Shown here piece by piece: positions 27,562-38,626 of a DNA stretch of 64,000 bases (the stretch's first letter is position 1; each line of letters begins with the position of its first letter). Source of the stretch: Trinickia caryophylli (GTDB taxonomy: Bacteria > Pseudomonadota > Gammaproteobacteria > Burkholderiales > Burkholderiaceae); NCBI RefSeq assembly GCF_034424545.1, contig NZ_CP139971.1, positions 930,001 through 994,000 on the forward strand. Reading direction: 5' to 3'. A program made the position numbers and the translations under genes. Below the pieces are notes generated by a model. It made no database searches, had not been told where the DNA came from, and saw only the letters and a program-made list of their open reading frames with translations.

Positions 27562-29060
27562 CGAACCCGTTTCCGCGCGATCGGCGCCGCGCCATCCAAA
27601 GGCGTCCCACCCAGCGATTGGAAAAGCGCCGCCGTATCCGAAAGACGATCGGCCTCGGCCTTGGTCCGATCCAGCAACGTGTCGAGCGCAGCGCGCTGCG
27701 CCTCGATCAGCTCGGCTTCGCTGATACCGCCCGCCGCATGGCGTGACGCCGCGATATCAGCCCGACCTTGCTGCTGCCTCGCCGCCCGATCGCGCTCGGC
27801 GAGCGCGATCGCATCGTGCTGCAACGCGCGCAGCACGTCGGCCACCTGCTGTAATGCGCCGAGCACGGTTTCGCGGTAGTCGGCCAGCGCGGCATCGTAA
27901 GCCGCCATGGCAGCCCTTCGTTGCGCGTGCAACGCTCCGCCGTGAAAAATCGGTTGGGTGAGACTTGCGCCGACGTTCCACACGTTCAGGCTATCGAGCA
28001 GGTTGCGAATATGCCGACGTTCGCTCCCTGCGCCGGCCGAAATGACGATCTGCGGATACAGGTTGGCCGTGGCCACCCCAACGTTCGCGCTGGCCTCGTG
28101 CAGCAGAGCCTCCGCCGCGCGGATATCGGGGCGCTCGCGAGCGAGCGTCGACGGCAACGTAAGCGGCAGATCGGCGGGCAAGCGAATAGCTTCGAGCGCG
28201 ATGTCGTCAAAGGCCGCAACTGAAGGTGCCTCCCCGGTCAGCACCGCAAGCCGGTGCTCGGCCTGCGCGTGCTGCGTTTCGAGCGGCGCCAGCGCCGCAC
28301 GCGTCTGCGCAAGCAGCGCACGTTGCGCGCGCACATCGAATTCCGCCAAGCCGCCCGCACGCATGCGCCCCTCCATGATCTCGAGCCGCCGCGCCTCGTA
28401 GCGCTCGATCTCTTGCGTCAAACGGATCTGGCGCTGCAACGACGCGCGCCTGATCGCCGCCGATACGACGTTGCCCGCCAGCGTCAGGCGGGCGGCCTCC
28501 AATTCGTATCCGTCATAGTCCACATGCGCACGCGTCGCCTCGAGTGCGCGACGATTCGCGCCAAACAAATCGAGCGCATAGCTGACGCTCACCGATGCAT
28601 CGTAGAGCGTGAACGGCCCCGGGCTCGCCACATTCGGCAACCCCACGGAAGACAGGTCGACTTGCTTGCGCGTGGCCGACAGGCTCGCATCGACCGCAGG
28701 CAGCAGCACCTGCCCCGCCTCGGCACGATAGTTCTCCTCGGCCTGCCTGAGCCGCGCGCGCGCCGCCTCGAGCGTGGGGCTGTTGCGCAGTGCCGCATCG
28801 ACGAGCCGGTCGAGCGGCGCGCAACCAAACGTGGTCCACCACATGTAGGGAGCAGCGGGCACGACTGCAAACGACTGCGCCGTGCCGTTCGTGCCGCCGG
28901 CCGAAGCGGTGGCGGTAGGCTGTGCGCCACGCGTGTACTGCTGCGCGTCCGGTGCGGCGGGCTGCCGGAAATCCGGCCCCATCGCGCAGCCGCCCGACAA
29001 CAGCACTGCGACTGACACGACGCAGCGAACGACGACCGAGGCACGAGCGAACGGGTTCAT
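27558..29060 (-). CDS. Outer-membrane efflux lipoprotein (NodT/OprM family)
   Basis: A 500-residue outer-membrane factor, the exit duct of the efflux pump. A signal peptide with lipobox LLSGGC (Cys about residue 25) suggests lipidation. Two OEP repeats with long coiled helices follow (RLRQAEENYRAEAGQVLLPAV and ALLHEASANVGVATANLYPQI). It lies 8 bp after the ABC permease gene as the last gene of the operon. The shortened start at MNPFARAS is used because it begins the signal peptide. Confidence 0.9.
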   Translation of the reverse strand: MNPFARASVVVRCVVSVAVLLSGGCAMGPDFRQPAAPDAQQYTRGAQPTATASAGGTNGTAQSFAVVPAAPYMWWTTFGCAPLDRLVDAALRNSPTLEAARARLRQAEENYRAEAGQVLLPAVDASLSATRKQVDLSSVGLPNVASPGPFTLYDASVSVSYALDLFGANRRALEATRAHVDYDGYELEAARLTLAGNVVSAAIRRASLQRQIRLTQEIERYEARRLEIMEGRMRAGGLAEFDVRAQRALLAQTRAALAPLETQHAQAEHRLAVLTGEAPSVAAFDDIALEAIRLPADLPLTLPSTLARERPDIRAAEALLHEASANVGVATANLYPQIVISAGAGSERRHIRNLLDSLNVWNVGASLTQPIFHGGALHAQRRAAMAAYDAALADYRETVLGALQQVADVLRALQHDAIALAERDRAARQQQGRADIAASRHAAGGISEAELIEAQRAALDTLLDRTKAEADRLSDTAALFQSLGGTPLDGAAPIARKRVR

Positions 29061-29068
29061 AAGCGCGC

Positions 29069-30211
29069 CTAATCGAGCGTGCGCCGGTAAAAGCGCAGTG
29101 CAATGGCGACGACCACCAGGGTGAACAATACGAGCGGCCACACCGATGGCCACATCTCGGTCCAGCCCACGCCCTTGAGCAAAATGCCACGCACGAGCCG
29201 CGTGAAATAAGTGAGCGGTAACAGATTGCCGATAGCCCGCGCCCACATCGGCATACCGGCGAACGGGAAAAGAAATCCGGAAAGCAGAATGCTCGGCAGG
29301 AAATAGAAGAACGTCAGTTGCATGCCCTGCAACTGATTCTGTGCGAGCGAGGAAAGCATGATGCCGACGGTCAGATTTGCCGCGATGAACAGCAGCGCCG
29401 CAACGTACAGCGCGAGCAGGCTTCCAGCGAACGGCACATGAAATACGAAGCGCGCCGCGAGGAGGATGATCGAGACTTGTATGAGCCCGATGAAAACGTA
29501 GGGCACGATCTTTCCCGTGATGACCTCCAGCGGCTGCACGGGAGTGGCAAGCAGGTTCTCCATCGTTCCGCGCTCGCGCTCGCGCGTGATTGCAAGCCCT
29601 GTCATCATCACCATCGTCATGGTGAGAATGACGCCGATAAGGCCCGGCACGACGTTATATTGCGTAATGCCCTCGGGGTTGTAGAGGCGATGCACCTGAA
29701 TATCGAACGGCGCGGAACGTCCCTTCAAATGCGCGAGCGCGCCGGTCAGGTCTTTGTCGGCAACGGGCTGGACCAGTCCGGCAAGCGCTTGCAGCGCGGA
29801 GCTCGTCGCCACAGGGTCGGTCGCATCGGCTTCGACCAGCAGCGGCGGGCGCTCCCCGCGCAAAAGCCGCCGGGAGAAATCGACCGGCACACTCAGCACG
29901 AACTGCACCTCCCCGCGCGCCAGCGCCCGGCGTCCGGACGCCTCGTCCGGCAGGCTCTCGACGATATCGAAGTACGCCGAGTTCCCAAGTGCGGCAACGA
30001 CGCTGCGCGCGAACGGGCTTTGATCCGATACGACGATCGCGGTCGGCAAATGCTTGGGGTCCGTATTGATCGCAAAACCGAAAAGCGCCAATTGAATGAC
30101 GGGAATGCCCACGATCATCGCGAACGTCAGGCGATCGCGCCGCAATTGCAGAAATTCCTTGCGCACAATGCCCCACCATCGAGCGGGCGAGAAATGTCCG
30201 GCGATGCTCAT
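29069..30211 (-). CDS. ABC-2 type efflux permease (YhhJ/YbhR-like)
   Basis: A 380-residue inner-membrane protein. One N-terminal helix (about 28-48) is followed by a large periplasmic domain to about residue 175. Five to six helices come after that, starting at GVILTMTMVMMTGLAITRE, with the family motif RERERGTMENLLATPV. It forms the membrane channel with the ATPase encoded upstream, overlapping it by 4 bp. Only one permease is present, unlike the YbhS/YbhR pair, so a homodimer is likely. The substrate is unknown, probably a drug or other amphipath. Confidence 0.9.
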   Translation of the reverse strand: MSIAGHFSPARWWGIVRKEFLQLRRDRLTFAMIVGIPVIQLALFGFAINTDPKHLPTAIVVSDQSPFARSVVAALGNSAYFDIVESLPDEASGRRALARGEVQFVLSVPVDFSRRLLRGERPPLLVEADATDPVATSSALQALAGLVQPVADKDLTGALAHLKGRSAPFDIQVHRLYNPEGITQYNVVPGLIGVILTMTMVMMTGLAITRERERGTMENLLATPVQPLEVITGKIVPYVFIGLIQVSIILLAARFVFHVPFAGSLLALYVAALLFIAANLTVGIMLSSLAQNQLQGMQLTFFYFLPSILLSGFLFPFAGMPMWARAIGNLLPLTYFTRLVRGILLKGVGWTEMWPSVWPLVLFTLVVVAIALRFYRRTLD

Positions 30212-31164
30212 CGGCTTGCTCCGGGCGGCTTGTCCGCGTCCGATCGATTCATCAAGTAGATGAAGACGTCTTCGAGCCCGGTCGGGATAGCGGCGATATG
30301 CAGCCGCCTGTCGGCCTCGAGCTGCGCCAGCGTGGCCGAAAGCGTGGTGGCATCGCTACCGCTCACATGCAGCGACGCTCCGAATACGACCGTCTGATCG
30401 ACGCCTTGCATCGTCGCGAGCCGCTGCGCGAGCGCGGAAAGTTCAGGGCCTTCGATCGACCATGTCGAGAGGTGCTGCGAGTCGACCACTTCGCTCGCGC
30501 TCCCTTGTGCGAGCAGCACGCCGTCCGCAATGTAGGCGAGCTTGTGGCAACGCTCGGCTTCATCCATGTAGTGCGTGCTCACGAGCACCGATATTCCCTT
30601 CGCCGCGAGCCGGTGCAGTTCCTCCCAGAACTCTCGGCGAGCATTCGGATCGACGCCTGCCGTCGGCTCGTCGAGCAGCAGCAGCCTTGGCTCATGCAGC
30701 ATGCAGGCAGCCAACGCAAGCCGCTGCTTCCATCCGCCCGACAGCGCACCCGCGAGCTGCTCCGACCGATCCACGAGCCCGAGCGATTCGAGTGCGTGCT
30801 GCACCGCCAACTTGCGATCCGGCATCTGATAGACGCGCGCGACGAAATCGAGGTTTTCTCGGATCGAGAGGTCTTCCCAATACGAAAAGCGTTGCGTCAT
30901 ATAGCCAACGTGGCGCTTGATTTCGACGCTCTCGCGCAAGATGTCGTAGCCAAGGCAGGTGCCGCTACCCGAGTCGGGCGTCAACAGGCCGCACATCATC
31001 CGGATCGACGTGGTCTTGCCGCTGCCGTTCGGCCCGAGAAAACCGAAGATCTCGCCACGCCGCACCTGCAGCGAGACGTCCTTGACCACATGCTTGCTGC
31101 CGAAGCGCTTGTTGAGCTTGCGCACGTCGATCGCGTATTCGCCCACGTAATCGTTGCCGCTCAT
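30208..31164 (-). CDS. ABC efflux ATPase
   Basis: A 318-residue single nucleotide-binding protein of the drug-export (CcmA/YbhF) class. It has Walker A GPNGSGKTTS, signature LSGGWKQRLALA, Walker B RLLLLDEPTAGVDP and switch STHYMDEAERC. The last 80 residues form the usual C-terminal domain. It overlaps the HlyD gene by 4 bp (ATGA) and the permease gene by 4 bp. Confidence 0.92.
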   Translation of the reverse strand: MSGNDYVGEYAIDVRKLNKRFGSKHVVKDVSLQVRRGEIFGFLGPNGSGKTTSIRMMCGLLTPDSGSGTCLGYDILRESVEIKRHVGYMTQRFSYWEDLSIRENLDFVARVYQMPDRKLAVQHALESLGLVDRSEQLAGALSGGWKQRLALAACMLHEPRLLLLDEPTAGVDPNARREFWEELHRLAAKGISVLVSTHYMDEAERCHKLAYIADGVLLAQGSASEVVDSQHLSTWSIEGPELSALAQRLATMQGVDQTVVFGASLHVSGSDATTLSATLAQLEADRRLHIAAIPTGLEDVFIYLMNRSDADKPPGASR

Positions 31165-32126
31165 GGCAACCGCACCTCGACGGGCTGACCTGGGTGCAGC
31201 TTCGGCGCATCGGCAGCGGACGGATGCGCTTCCACCATGAAGACGAGCTTCGAACGGCTTTCGTTGCTGTAGATGACGGGCGGCGTGTATTCGGCCTCGC
31301 TCGACACGTAGGTCACCACGCCCGCGATATCGGCTGCACAGCCATCGCAGTGCACGAGCACGCGGGCACCCGTCTTCAATCGGCCGACCACCGTTTCGGG
31401 CACGAAGAAGCGAACCTTGATATTTTGCGGCGGCAGCATCTGCACGACAGGGCTGCCGGCCTGCACCCATTCGCCGATGCGATAAAGCGTGTCGTAGATC
31501 ACGCCGGCCTGCGGAGCCGCCACGCGCTTTTCGTCGAGCTTCCACTGCGCTTCGGCCAGCGCGGCCTGCGCCGCGTCCATCTGGGCTCGTTGCGCGGCAA
31601 TCTGCTGCGAGCGTGCCGGCAATTGCGCAACGGCCACCTGATTCGTCAGCTCACGCACCTGTGCCGCCGCTGCATCGGCTTGCCCGCGCGAATCGTCGAG
31701 TTGCCCCTTCGAGATACCGCCCGCGCGGTACTGTGCCTCGTCGCGTGCGAGCTGCAGCGCGGCCTTGCGGGCATTGGCCGCGGCCTGTGCAAGCTGCGCC
31801 CTGCTTACGTTCACCTCCGGAGGCCGCTTACCCGTCAGCGCATCGGCCAGTTGCGCGCGCGCCGCCGCGAGCTGATGCCGCGCCTGGGCCAGCGCAGCCG
31901 TTTCGTACACCGCCTCGAGCGAGAAAAGCGGCGCGCCCGCAGCGACCGTTTGCCCGCGCCTCACCGCGAGCGCGGTCAACGCGCCCGATTGTGACGACGA
32001 CAAATAAACGAACTCCCCCTCGGCGTAGCCCTGCCAGCTATCGGTGCGCGTGCGGTCGCAGCCGCCCGCCGCGAGCGCGAACACCATGGCAACCACCACG
32101 CCGCCAAGTCGCCCCCTGCCCGTCAC
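31161..32126 (-). CDS. HlyD-family membrane fusion protein (YbhG-like)
   Basis: A 321-residue periplasmic adaptor joining the ABC permease to the outer-membrane factor. It has an N-terminal lipoprotein-like signal (MVFALAAGGCDRT), a biotinyl-lipoyl half motif (SGALTALAVRRGQTVAAGAPLF), a long coiled-coil hairpin of about 120 residues rich in Ala/Gln, and a beta-barrel end. The GTG start has AGGAGG 6 bp upstream and overlaps the TetR gene by 4 bp. Confidence 0.9.
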   Translation of the reverse strand: MTGRGRLGGVVVAMVFALAAGGCDRTRTDSWQGYAEGEFVYLSSSQSGALTALAVRRGQTVAAGAPLFSLEAVYETAALAQARHQLAAARAQLADALTGKRPPEVNVSRAQLAQAAANARKAALQLARDEAQYRAGGISKGQLDDSRGQADAAAAQVRELTNQVAVAQLPARSQQIAAQRAQMDAAQAALAEAQWKLDEKRVAAPQAGVIYDTLYRIGEWVQAGSPVVQMLPPQNIKVRFFVPETVVGRLKTGARVLVHCDGCAADIAGVVTYVSSEAEYTPPVIYSNESRSKLVFMVEAHPSAADAPKLHPGQPVEVRLP

Positions 32127-32851
32127 GATCGCCTCCTGCCAGCGGTGCCCGCGGCACGGGAGCGCGCGGCCGCATGTGCCGTGCGAGGACCGCGCGACAC
32201 ATGGAGGCCGTTCGCCAGCAGCGCGGCGACATGGCGATGGAGCGTCTCGCGGTCGATCTCGGGCATGCCCGGCAAGCCCTGCCAGACCTTGGCGGTAGCA
32301 AGCGGCAGCATGACGAGCGCGAGTATCGACAGGAAAACGAGCGAGGGTTCGATCTCGCCGCGGACGGTGCCGGCCTTTTGCCCCGCTTTCACCTGCCGTG
32401 CAAATTGCTGGAGCCGCTCGACGGGCAAACGTCCGAGCACGCGCTCGCGCAGCATGCCGCCCTCGTTGACGATCTCTCGCAGCCATAACGACGGCAACCA
32501 CGGCATGCGTCCCGTGACGTCGAAAAGCCGATCCACGAGCGCGTGAGCCAGCGTGATCGGATCCGCGCCCGCTCGGGCCGAGCCGATCTGCCAGACGAAC
32601 TCGATTGCCTGCATGATGCGCTCCTCGACGATCACATCGAGCAAGGTTTCGCGGTTGCGAAAGTAGTAATGCACCATGGCCGAGGTGACACCGCCCGCGT
32701 CCGCGATCTGCGCCATCGTGGTCGCGGCGATGCCCTTCTCGGCGAAGAGCCGCGTCGCGCAATCGAGCAGATGCTCGCGGCCATCGGTTTCGGGGGCACG
32801 CCGGCGGCCTCGCGTTCTGCTCGCGGCGATCAGCGTTTCTTTCATGACCAT
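32123..32851 (-). CDS. TetR-family repressor of the efflux operon (CecR-like)
   Basis: A 242-residue TetR regulator. The helix-turn-helix lies at about residues 25-70 (LLDCATRLFAEKGIAATTMAQIADAGGVTSAMVHYYF). The ligand-binding domain resembles the CecR/YbiH group, whose E. coli relative also precedes an HlyD-ABC set. It is the first gene of the operon and overlaps the HlyD gene. Two ATG codons (MVMK) are available; both lie within a few bases of the predicted -10, so the transcript may be leaderless or a later start may be used. Confidence 0.88.
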   Translation of the reverse strand: MVMKETLIAASRTRGRRRAPETDGREHLLDCATRLFAEKGIAATTMAQIADAGGVTSAMVHYYFRNRETLLDVIVEERIMQAIEFVWQIGSARAGADPITLAHALVDRLFDVTGRMPWLPSLWLREIVNEGGMLRERVLGRLPVERLQQFARQVKAGQKAGTVRGEIEPSLVFLSILALVMLPLATAKVWQGLPGMPEIDRETLHRHVAALLANGLHVSRGPRTAHAAARSRAAGTAGRRRS

Positions 32852-32854
32852 TTC

Positions 32855-32883
32855 AATCTAATTGATGAATTAGTTAATTTCAA
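32855..32883 (-). promoter_or_regulatory. Efflux-operon promoter with overlapping TetR operator
   Basis: On the minus strand TTGAAA (-35) and TAGATT (-10) are separated by exactly 17 bp. CTAATT-GATG-AATTAG, a perfect inverted repeat at 32858-32873, overlaps the spacer and the -10. This AT-rich island in GC-rich DNA is a good candidate operator for self-repression by the TetR protein. Confidence 0.6.
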
Positions 32884-32933
32884 GTAACGCCTGCGCGGCA
32901 TGGCCATCATCACGCACCAACCGCCTGCCTCGG

Positions 32934-32947
32934 TTGATGCATGTCAA
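32934..32947. promoter_or_regulatory. FNR/ANR-type box (receiver gene)
   Basis: TTGAT-GCAT-GTCAA fits TTGAY-N4-RTCAA. It lies in the 229-bp divergent region, 133 bp before the receiver gene and about 82 bp before the TetR gene; the receiver gene is the likelier target. Confidence 0.5.
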
Positions 32948-33080
32948 CGTCGCTGTACGCGAGCCGGCCCCGCGTTCGCCGCCTGCGTGTAAGCCGTATC
33001 TGACACGACGACAGAATTCCCCACAGCATTTGCATCCTCGTCCGATTTCCAGGCGCGGTGGTTTCGGCGACACTTGAGCC

Positions 33081-33485
33081 ATGAATCGCAAGCAGTCGAG
33101 TCCCGCCGTGAAGGTATTTCTGGTTGAAGATTACGTGCCGATTCGCGAGCGACTCGCGGAATTGATCCACACCGTCGAGGGCGCGCGCGTCGTAGGCGTT
33201 GCCGACGAAGCCGAAGACGCGCTCGAGCGCATCAAAGCAAGCGAACCCGACATCGTCATCGTCGATCTCCAATTGAGAGCCGGAACGAGCGGCATGTCAG
33301 TCCTCAAATGGCTGCGCGAGCACGCCCCCCACGTCGTGGCCGTCGTCCTCAGCAACATCGCCTATCCGCAGATGCGGCAGGCTTGTCTCGATCTGGGCGC
33401 GCGACTCGTGCTCGACAAGGCTTCCGAAGCGCTGCACGTGCGCGACGCCGTCGCACAGATCGCGCTGGCGCGGGCGGGCGACTGA
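33081..33485 (+). CDS. Stand-alone response-regulator receiver protein
   Basis: A 134-residue receiver with no output domain. The acidic pocket is in VFLVEDYVPIRERLAELI, the phospho-acceptor in VIVDLQLRAGTSG, the switch Ser in VVLSN and the Lys in LVLDKASE. It is a close paralogue of the receiver at 53 kb. It ends 18 bp before the convergent sigma-54 regulator gene. No kinase is adjacent; it may receive phosphate from the sensor kinase at 50 kb. Confidence 0.9.
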   Translation: MNRKQSSPAVKVFLVEDYVPIRERLAELIHTVEGARVVGVADEAEDALERIKASEPDIVIVDLQLRAGTSGMSVLKWLREHAPHVVAVVLSNIAYPQMRQACLDLGARLVLDKASEALHVRDAVAQIALARAGD

Positions 33486-33503
33486 GCGGAACCACCCACC
33501 CGT

Positions 33504-34982
<1,479 letters not shown>

Positions 34983-35069
34983 CGATCGATTCCCGATAGA
35001 AGTCGTCTGGGTGAAACGTTTACATCAGGGGATTAGGGCGAGTATTCCAGGCAAGGGGCTTCTCGCGCA

Positions 35070-35083
35070 TTGATCGGGATCAA
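35070..35083. promoter_or_regulatory. FNR/ANR-type box (sigma-54 activator gene)
   Basis: TTGAT-CGGG-ATCAA is the exact FNR consensus with perfect arms. It lies 87 bp before the sigma-54 activator start, in the 187-bp gap after ftsH. Confidence 0.7.
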
Positions 35084-35169
35084 TATCGCGGGCCGTTGCT
35101 GCTTCTGGTTTGCGGGGAAGCACGGGATTTCGCGAGGTGTCTGCTGTTACCGCGGCGCCCCGTGGCTGC

Positions 35170-37080
35170 TCAAGCGTCGCCCGTATCGGACGTCGCGTGT
35201 TCGGGCAAGTCGCCCGGCGCTTCGTTCGCAGCGCTCGCGTCGCTATTGCCGGCGATGAGCCGCATGAGCGTGTCATGGTCGAGCACTTCGTGTTCGAGCA
35301 GCTGCAGCGCGATGCGCTCGAGCGGCGCGCGCCGCTCGACGAGCGTCTGCATGACGCGCTCATGCGCTTCGCCCAGGATGCGCCGCACTTCCTCGTCGAT
35401 GAGCTGTGCCGTGCTTTCGCTATAGCGTGTGCCGTCGGCCGCGTTGGCAAGAGCCGCACCCATCGAGTTGACGGTAGCGAGCCCAAGGCGCTCGCTCATG
35501 CCGCACCGCTCGACCATGTGTCGTGCCATCGCGGTGGCGCGGTCGAGGTCGTTCTCCGCTCCCGTCGAAACGTCGCCAAACACGATTTCCTCGGCCACGC
35601 GCCCGCCCAGCAGCACGTCCAGCCGATCGAGCAATTCGCTCTTGCGCAGCACGTAACGGTCTTCGGTGGGTACCTGCTGCGTATAACCGAGCGCGGCCAC
35701 GCCGCGTGGAATGATCGAGACTTTCTTGACCGGATCGCTATGCTCGCGGCTTTGCGCCACGAGCGCGTGCCCCGCCTCGTGATAGGCGATGATCAGTTTT
35801 TCCTGCGCATTCATGACGCGGCTCTTGCGCTCCATGCCCGCCATGGCGCGATCGATCGCCTCGTCGAAATCGGCCATCTCCACAGCCGCTTTTTCGAGCT
35901 CCGCCGCGTGCAGTGCCGCCTCGTTCACCACGTTGGCCAGGTCGGCCCCGACGAAACCGGGGGTGCGCGCGGCGAGTTCGCTCAAATCGACGTCGGCGGC
36001 AAGTTTCACGTTCTTCGCGTGCACGGCAAGGATCTGCCGGCGCCCGACGACGTCGGGCCGGTCGATTGCAATATGCCGATCGAAGCGCCCGGGACGCAGC
36101 AACGCGGGGTCGAGAATTTCCGGGCGGTTCGTGGCCGCCATGATGATGACCCCCGAATTCGCCTGAAAGCCGTCCATTTCCACGAGCAGCTGGTTGAGCG
36201 TCTGCTCGCGCTCGTCGTTGCCCGAGGTGACGCCGGCGCCCCTCACCTTGCCGAGCGCATCGAGCTCGTCGATGAACACGATGCAAGGCGCCTTTTGCTG
36301 GGCCTGCTCGAACAGGTCGCGCACGCGCGCCGCGCCCACGCCGACGAACATCTCGACGAACGCGGAGCCGCTGATCGAAAAGAACGGCACGGAGGCCTCG
36401 CCGGCCACGGCCTTCGCGAGCAGCGTCTTGCCCGTGCCCGGCGCGCCTACGATCAGCACGCCCTTCGGAATCTTGCCGCCGAGACGCCGATAGCGCTCGG
36501 CGTTTCGCAGAAATTCGACGATCTGGCGCAACTCGGCTTTCGCCTCGTCGATGCCGGCGATGTCGTCGAACGTGACACCCGTTTCCTTTTGCACATAGAC
36601 GCGCGCCTTGCTCTTGCCTACGCCCATGAAGTCCTGCATCGCGCCGCCACCCGCGCCGCGCCGCATGAGAAAGCTCCATAGCACGACGAACGCGAGCACG
36701 GGCACCACCCACGAGAGCACCGTGGCCACCCAGCTGTTGTCGGTCGTGCCGCGATAGCGGACATCGGCTTGTGCGAGCGCGTCGGCAAGCCGGTCATCCG
36801 CCACGCGTGTCGTCGAAAAGCGCCACGGCGCCCCTTCGTCCTTGAAGGCCGCCGCATCCGAGGCCGAGAGCAGCGGTGCGGCTCCCGGCATGCGAACGAC
36901 GCCGGAGATCTGCGTCGGGGAGACTTCCAGATTGTCGACCTGCTTCGCGGCGAGCAGGCGGCGGAAATCGCTGTAGTCGATCTGGTGCGCGGGCGCGTGC
37001 AGCGTCAACAGCTGAAACGCGATCAGCGCAAGGAAGCCGATCGTGACGATCGTGCTGAGCAGGTCGTTCTTGCGTTCCAT
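35170..37080 (-). CDS. ftsH: ATP-dependent zinc metalloprotease FtsH (accessory paralogue)
   Basis: A 636-residue membrane AAA+ protease. An N-terminal helix (about 9-27) and a second (about 105-125) flank a periplasmic domain. The AAA domain has Walker [14 protein letters not shown], the pore loop [13 protein letters not shown] and the second region of homology. The zinc site is [11 protein letters not shown], and the catalytic set is complete. FtsH degrades misfolded membrane proteins. Its position in a stress island downstream of a USP gene, not next to rlmE or folP, suggests a second, stress-specific copy. The frame is open further upstream, but homology begins at MERKNDLLS. Confidence 0.9.
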   Translation of the reverse strand: MERKNDLLSTIVTIGFLALIAFQLLTLHAPAHQIDYSDFRRLLAAKQVDNLEVSPTQISGVVRMPGAAPLLSASDAAAFKDEGAPWRFSTTRVADDRLADALAQADVRYRGTTDNSWVATVLSWVVPVLAFVVLWSFLMRRGAGGGAMQDFMGVGKSKARVYVQKETGVTFDDIAGIDEAKAELRQIVEFLRNAERYRRLGGKIPKGVLIVGAPGTGKTLLAKAVAGEASVPFFSISGSAFVEMFVGVGAARVRDLFEQAQQKAPCIVFIDELDALGKVRGAGVTSGNDEREQTLNQLLVEMDGFQANSGVIIMAATNRPEILDPALLRPGRFDRHIAIDRPDVVGRRQILAVHAKNVKLAADVDLSELAARTPGFVGADLANVVNEAALHAAELEKAAVEMADFDEAIDRAMAGMERKSRVMNAQEKLIIAYHEAGHALVAQSREHSDPVKKVSIIPRGVAALGYTQQVPTEDRYVLRKSELLDRLDVLLGGRVAEEIVFGDVSTGAENDLDRATAMARHMVERCGMSERLGLATVNSMGAALANAADGTRYSESTAQLIDEEVRRILGEAHERVMQTLVERRAPLERIALQLLEHEVLDHDTLMRLIAGNSDASAANEAPGDLPEHATSDTGDA

Positions 37081-37159
37081 GACGATGAAGGTGCCTCGCG
37101 CGCGCAGGATTGCCTCTCGGCGGGGCCGCGCCAGCGGCGGCCCCTTGCCGATCGGTCGG

Positions 37160-37624
37160 TCAGACGTTCTTCTCGCCGGGTTCGCCGCGCACGAGCATGA
37201 CCGGGCACGTCGAAAACCGCAGGAAACGCTCCGCCACGCTGCCGAGCACGAGCCGCTGCACACCGCGGCGGCCGTGTGTGCCCATCACCGCCAGATCGGC
37301 GCCGCACCGCTCCACGTACCGCTGCAGCGCGTTTTCGATGTGGTCCGCGATGCCTTCGGTTTCGATGATTTCCTCCTCGCAGGCCACGCCGGCCGCCAGA
37401 CAGGCATCGTGGACCTGCGAGAGCGCAGCCTTGCCCTCGCTGCGCAATGCGTCGACGAGCGCGTTCGGATCGTAATAGCCGCCGTAATTGAACAGCGCCG
37501 ACTTGTCGACGACGTACACGGCATGGATGGTCGCCTTCGCCAGCGCCGCCATACTCACGGCTTCCCGAGTGGCCTTGCGCGACGACGGGCTGTCGTCCAC
37601 GGCCAACATGATGTTTCGATACAC
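37160..37624 (-). CDS. Universal stress protein (single UspA domain)
   Basis: A 154-residue UspA-fold protein. It begins with a GTG codon (MYRNIMLAVDDSPSSRK) preceded by AGGAGA. The ATP-binding signature near the C-terminus is complete: MGTHGRRGVQRLVLGSVAERFLRFSTCPVMLV fits G-x2-G-x9-G-S. It lies between the CBS-BON gene (63 bp upstream) and ftsH (79 bp downstream) on the same strand, so these three probably form one transcript under the FNR box at 38.55 kb. Confidence 0.92.
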   Translation of the reverse strand: MYRNIMLAVDDSPSSRKATREAVSMAALAKATIHAVYVVDKSALFNYGGYYDPNALVDALRSEGKAALSQVHDACLAAGVACEEEIIETEGIADHIENALQRYVERCGADLAVMGTHGRRGVQRLVLGSVAERFLRFSTCPVMLVRGEPGEKNV

Positions 37625-37687
37625 GGTCGTTCTCCTCGTCTCGCTTCGCGCGTTAGCGCACCTGTTGGCTCGCACCCGGCGAGCCGC

Positions 37688-38383
37688 TCACATTGCCGGA
37701 ATGACGGGCGGAAACTCGAGATGACTTTCCACCCGCTTGACGCCCGGCACCGTTTCGGCCGCCACACGGATTGCACGGCCCTCCTCTTCCGATTCGATGA
37801 CGCCCCAAAGGTGCACCACCCCCGCGGTCACGATCACGTTCTGCCGCGGCAGCGACCAGCGGTGGCCACGCAGCGCCGCCAGCACCGCATCCCGGATGGC
37901 AACGTCGTCCGCCACGGCGGCCGCGGCGGCTTCGGGCGGCGTTACGCTCGCGAGCGCACGAATCAGATTGGCGCGGCTGACGATGCCGACGAGCTTGCCG
38001 TCGGTCATGACGGGCACGCGCTTGATCCGGTTACGCTCGAGAACGTCGGCGATCTCGCCGAGCGGCGTGTCCTCCGTGACCGAGATCACGTTGTCGCTCA
38101 TGACGTCCTTGACCAGATTGGCGTGCTCCTTCGTATAGGCTTGCGCCAGTTCGCGCGTGGACGAAAGCAGCTCGAGCCACCAGGCGCGCCGCTGGGCACC
38201 GGTGCCGATCTCGGCGCGGTGCAGCAAATCTCCTTCACTGACGATGCCGAGGACGGCACCATTCCCGTCGACGACAGGCAACCCGCTGATATGGTGATCC
38301 GCGAGCAGCTTCGCCGCGGCATGGATCGTCGTATCCGGGGTGATCGTCACGACCTGGGTCGTCATCACATCTGAGGCGCGCAT
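37688..38383 (-). CDS. CBS-pair plus BON-domain protein
   Basis: A 231-residue protein with two CBS modules (residues about 1-65 and 90-145; SGLPVVDGNGAVLGIVSEGDLL and KRVPVMTDGKLVGIVSRANL) and a C-terminal BON domain at about 155-225 (VIVTAGVVHLWGVIESEEE). The combination suggests nucleotide sensing coupled to membrane association. It is the first gene of the CBS-BON, USP, ftsH group. Confidence 0.9.
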   Translation of the reverse strand: MRASDVMTTQVVTITPDTTIHAAAKLLADHHISGLPVVDGNGAVLGIVSEGDLLHRAEIGTGAQRRAWWLELLSSTRELAQAYTKEHANLVKDVMSDNVISVTEDTPLGEIADVLERNRIKRVPVMTDGKLVGIVSRANLIRALASVTPPEAAAAAVADDVAIRDAVLAALRGHRWSLPRQNVIVTAGVVHLWGVIESEEEGRAIRVAAETVPGVKRVESHLEFPPVIPAM

Positions 38384-38553
38384 GAGGCTCTCCTGGAAAA
38401 TGTGCCGAACGTGCGCTGTGTCAGCGCTGCCAGCTTTCGTTCACTACGTTGATCTGCGTCGACGAAACCGGGTGCTCGTCCATGGGAGCCGGTCGAGTGC
38501 ACCGTGATTCGTCGCTTCAATAGCGACTTTAGGGCGGCTTGCCGCAGGCTGCG

Positions 38554-38567
38554 TTGATGCGCGTCAA
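38554..38567. promoter_or_regulatory. FNR/ANR-type box (CBS-BON operon)
   Basis: TTGAT-GCGC-GTCAA fits the FNR consensus. It lies 170 bp before the CBS-BON start and just after the end of the triple-BON gene. Confidence 0.6.
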
Positions 38568-38626
38568 ACTGGCGCCTGATCCGCCGCATGCGGTGCGGCC
38601 GGGCGTCCGCCCCGTCCGTCCGGGTA

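Noticed and set aside
32870..33091. Minus-strand frame between the TetR and receiver genes
   Set aside because: It covers the TetR promoter and the FNR box and has no domain.
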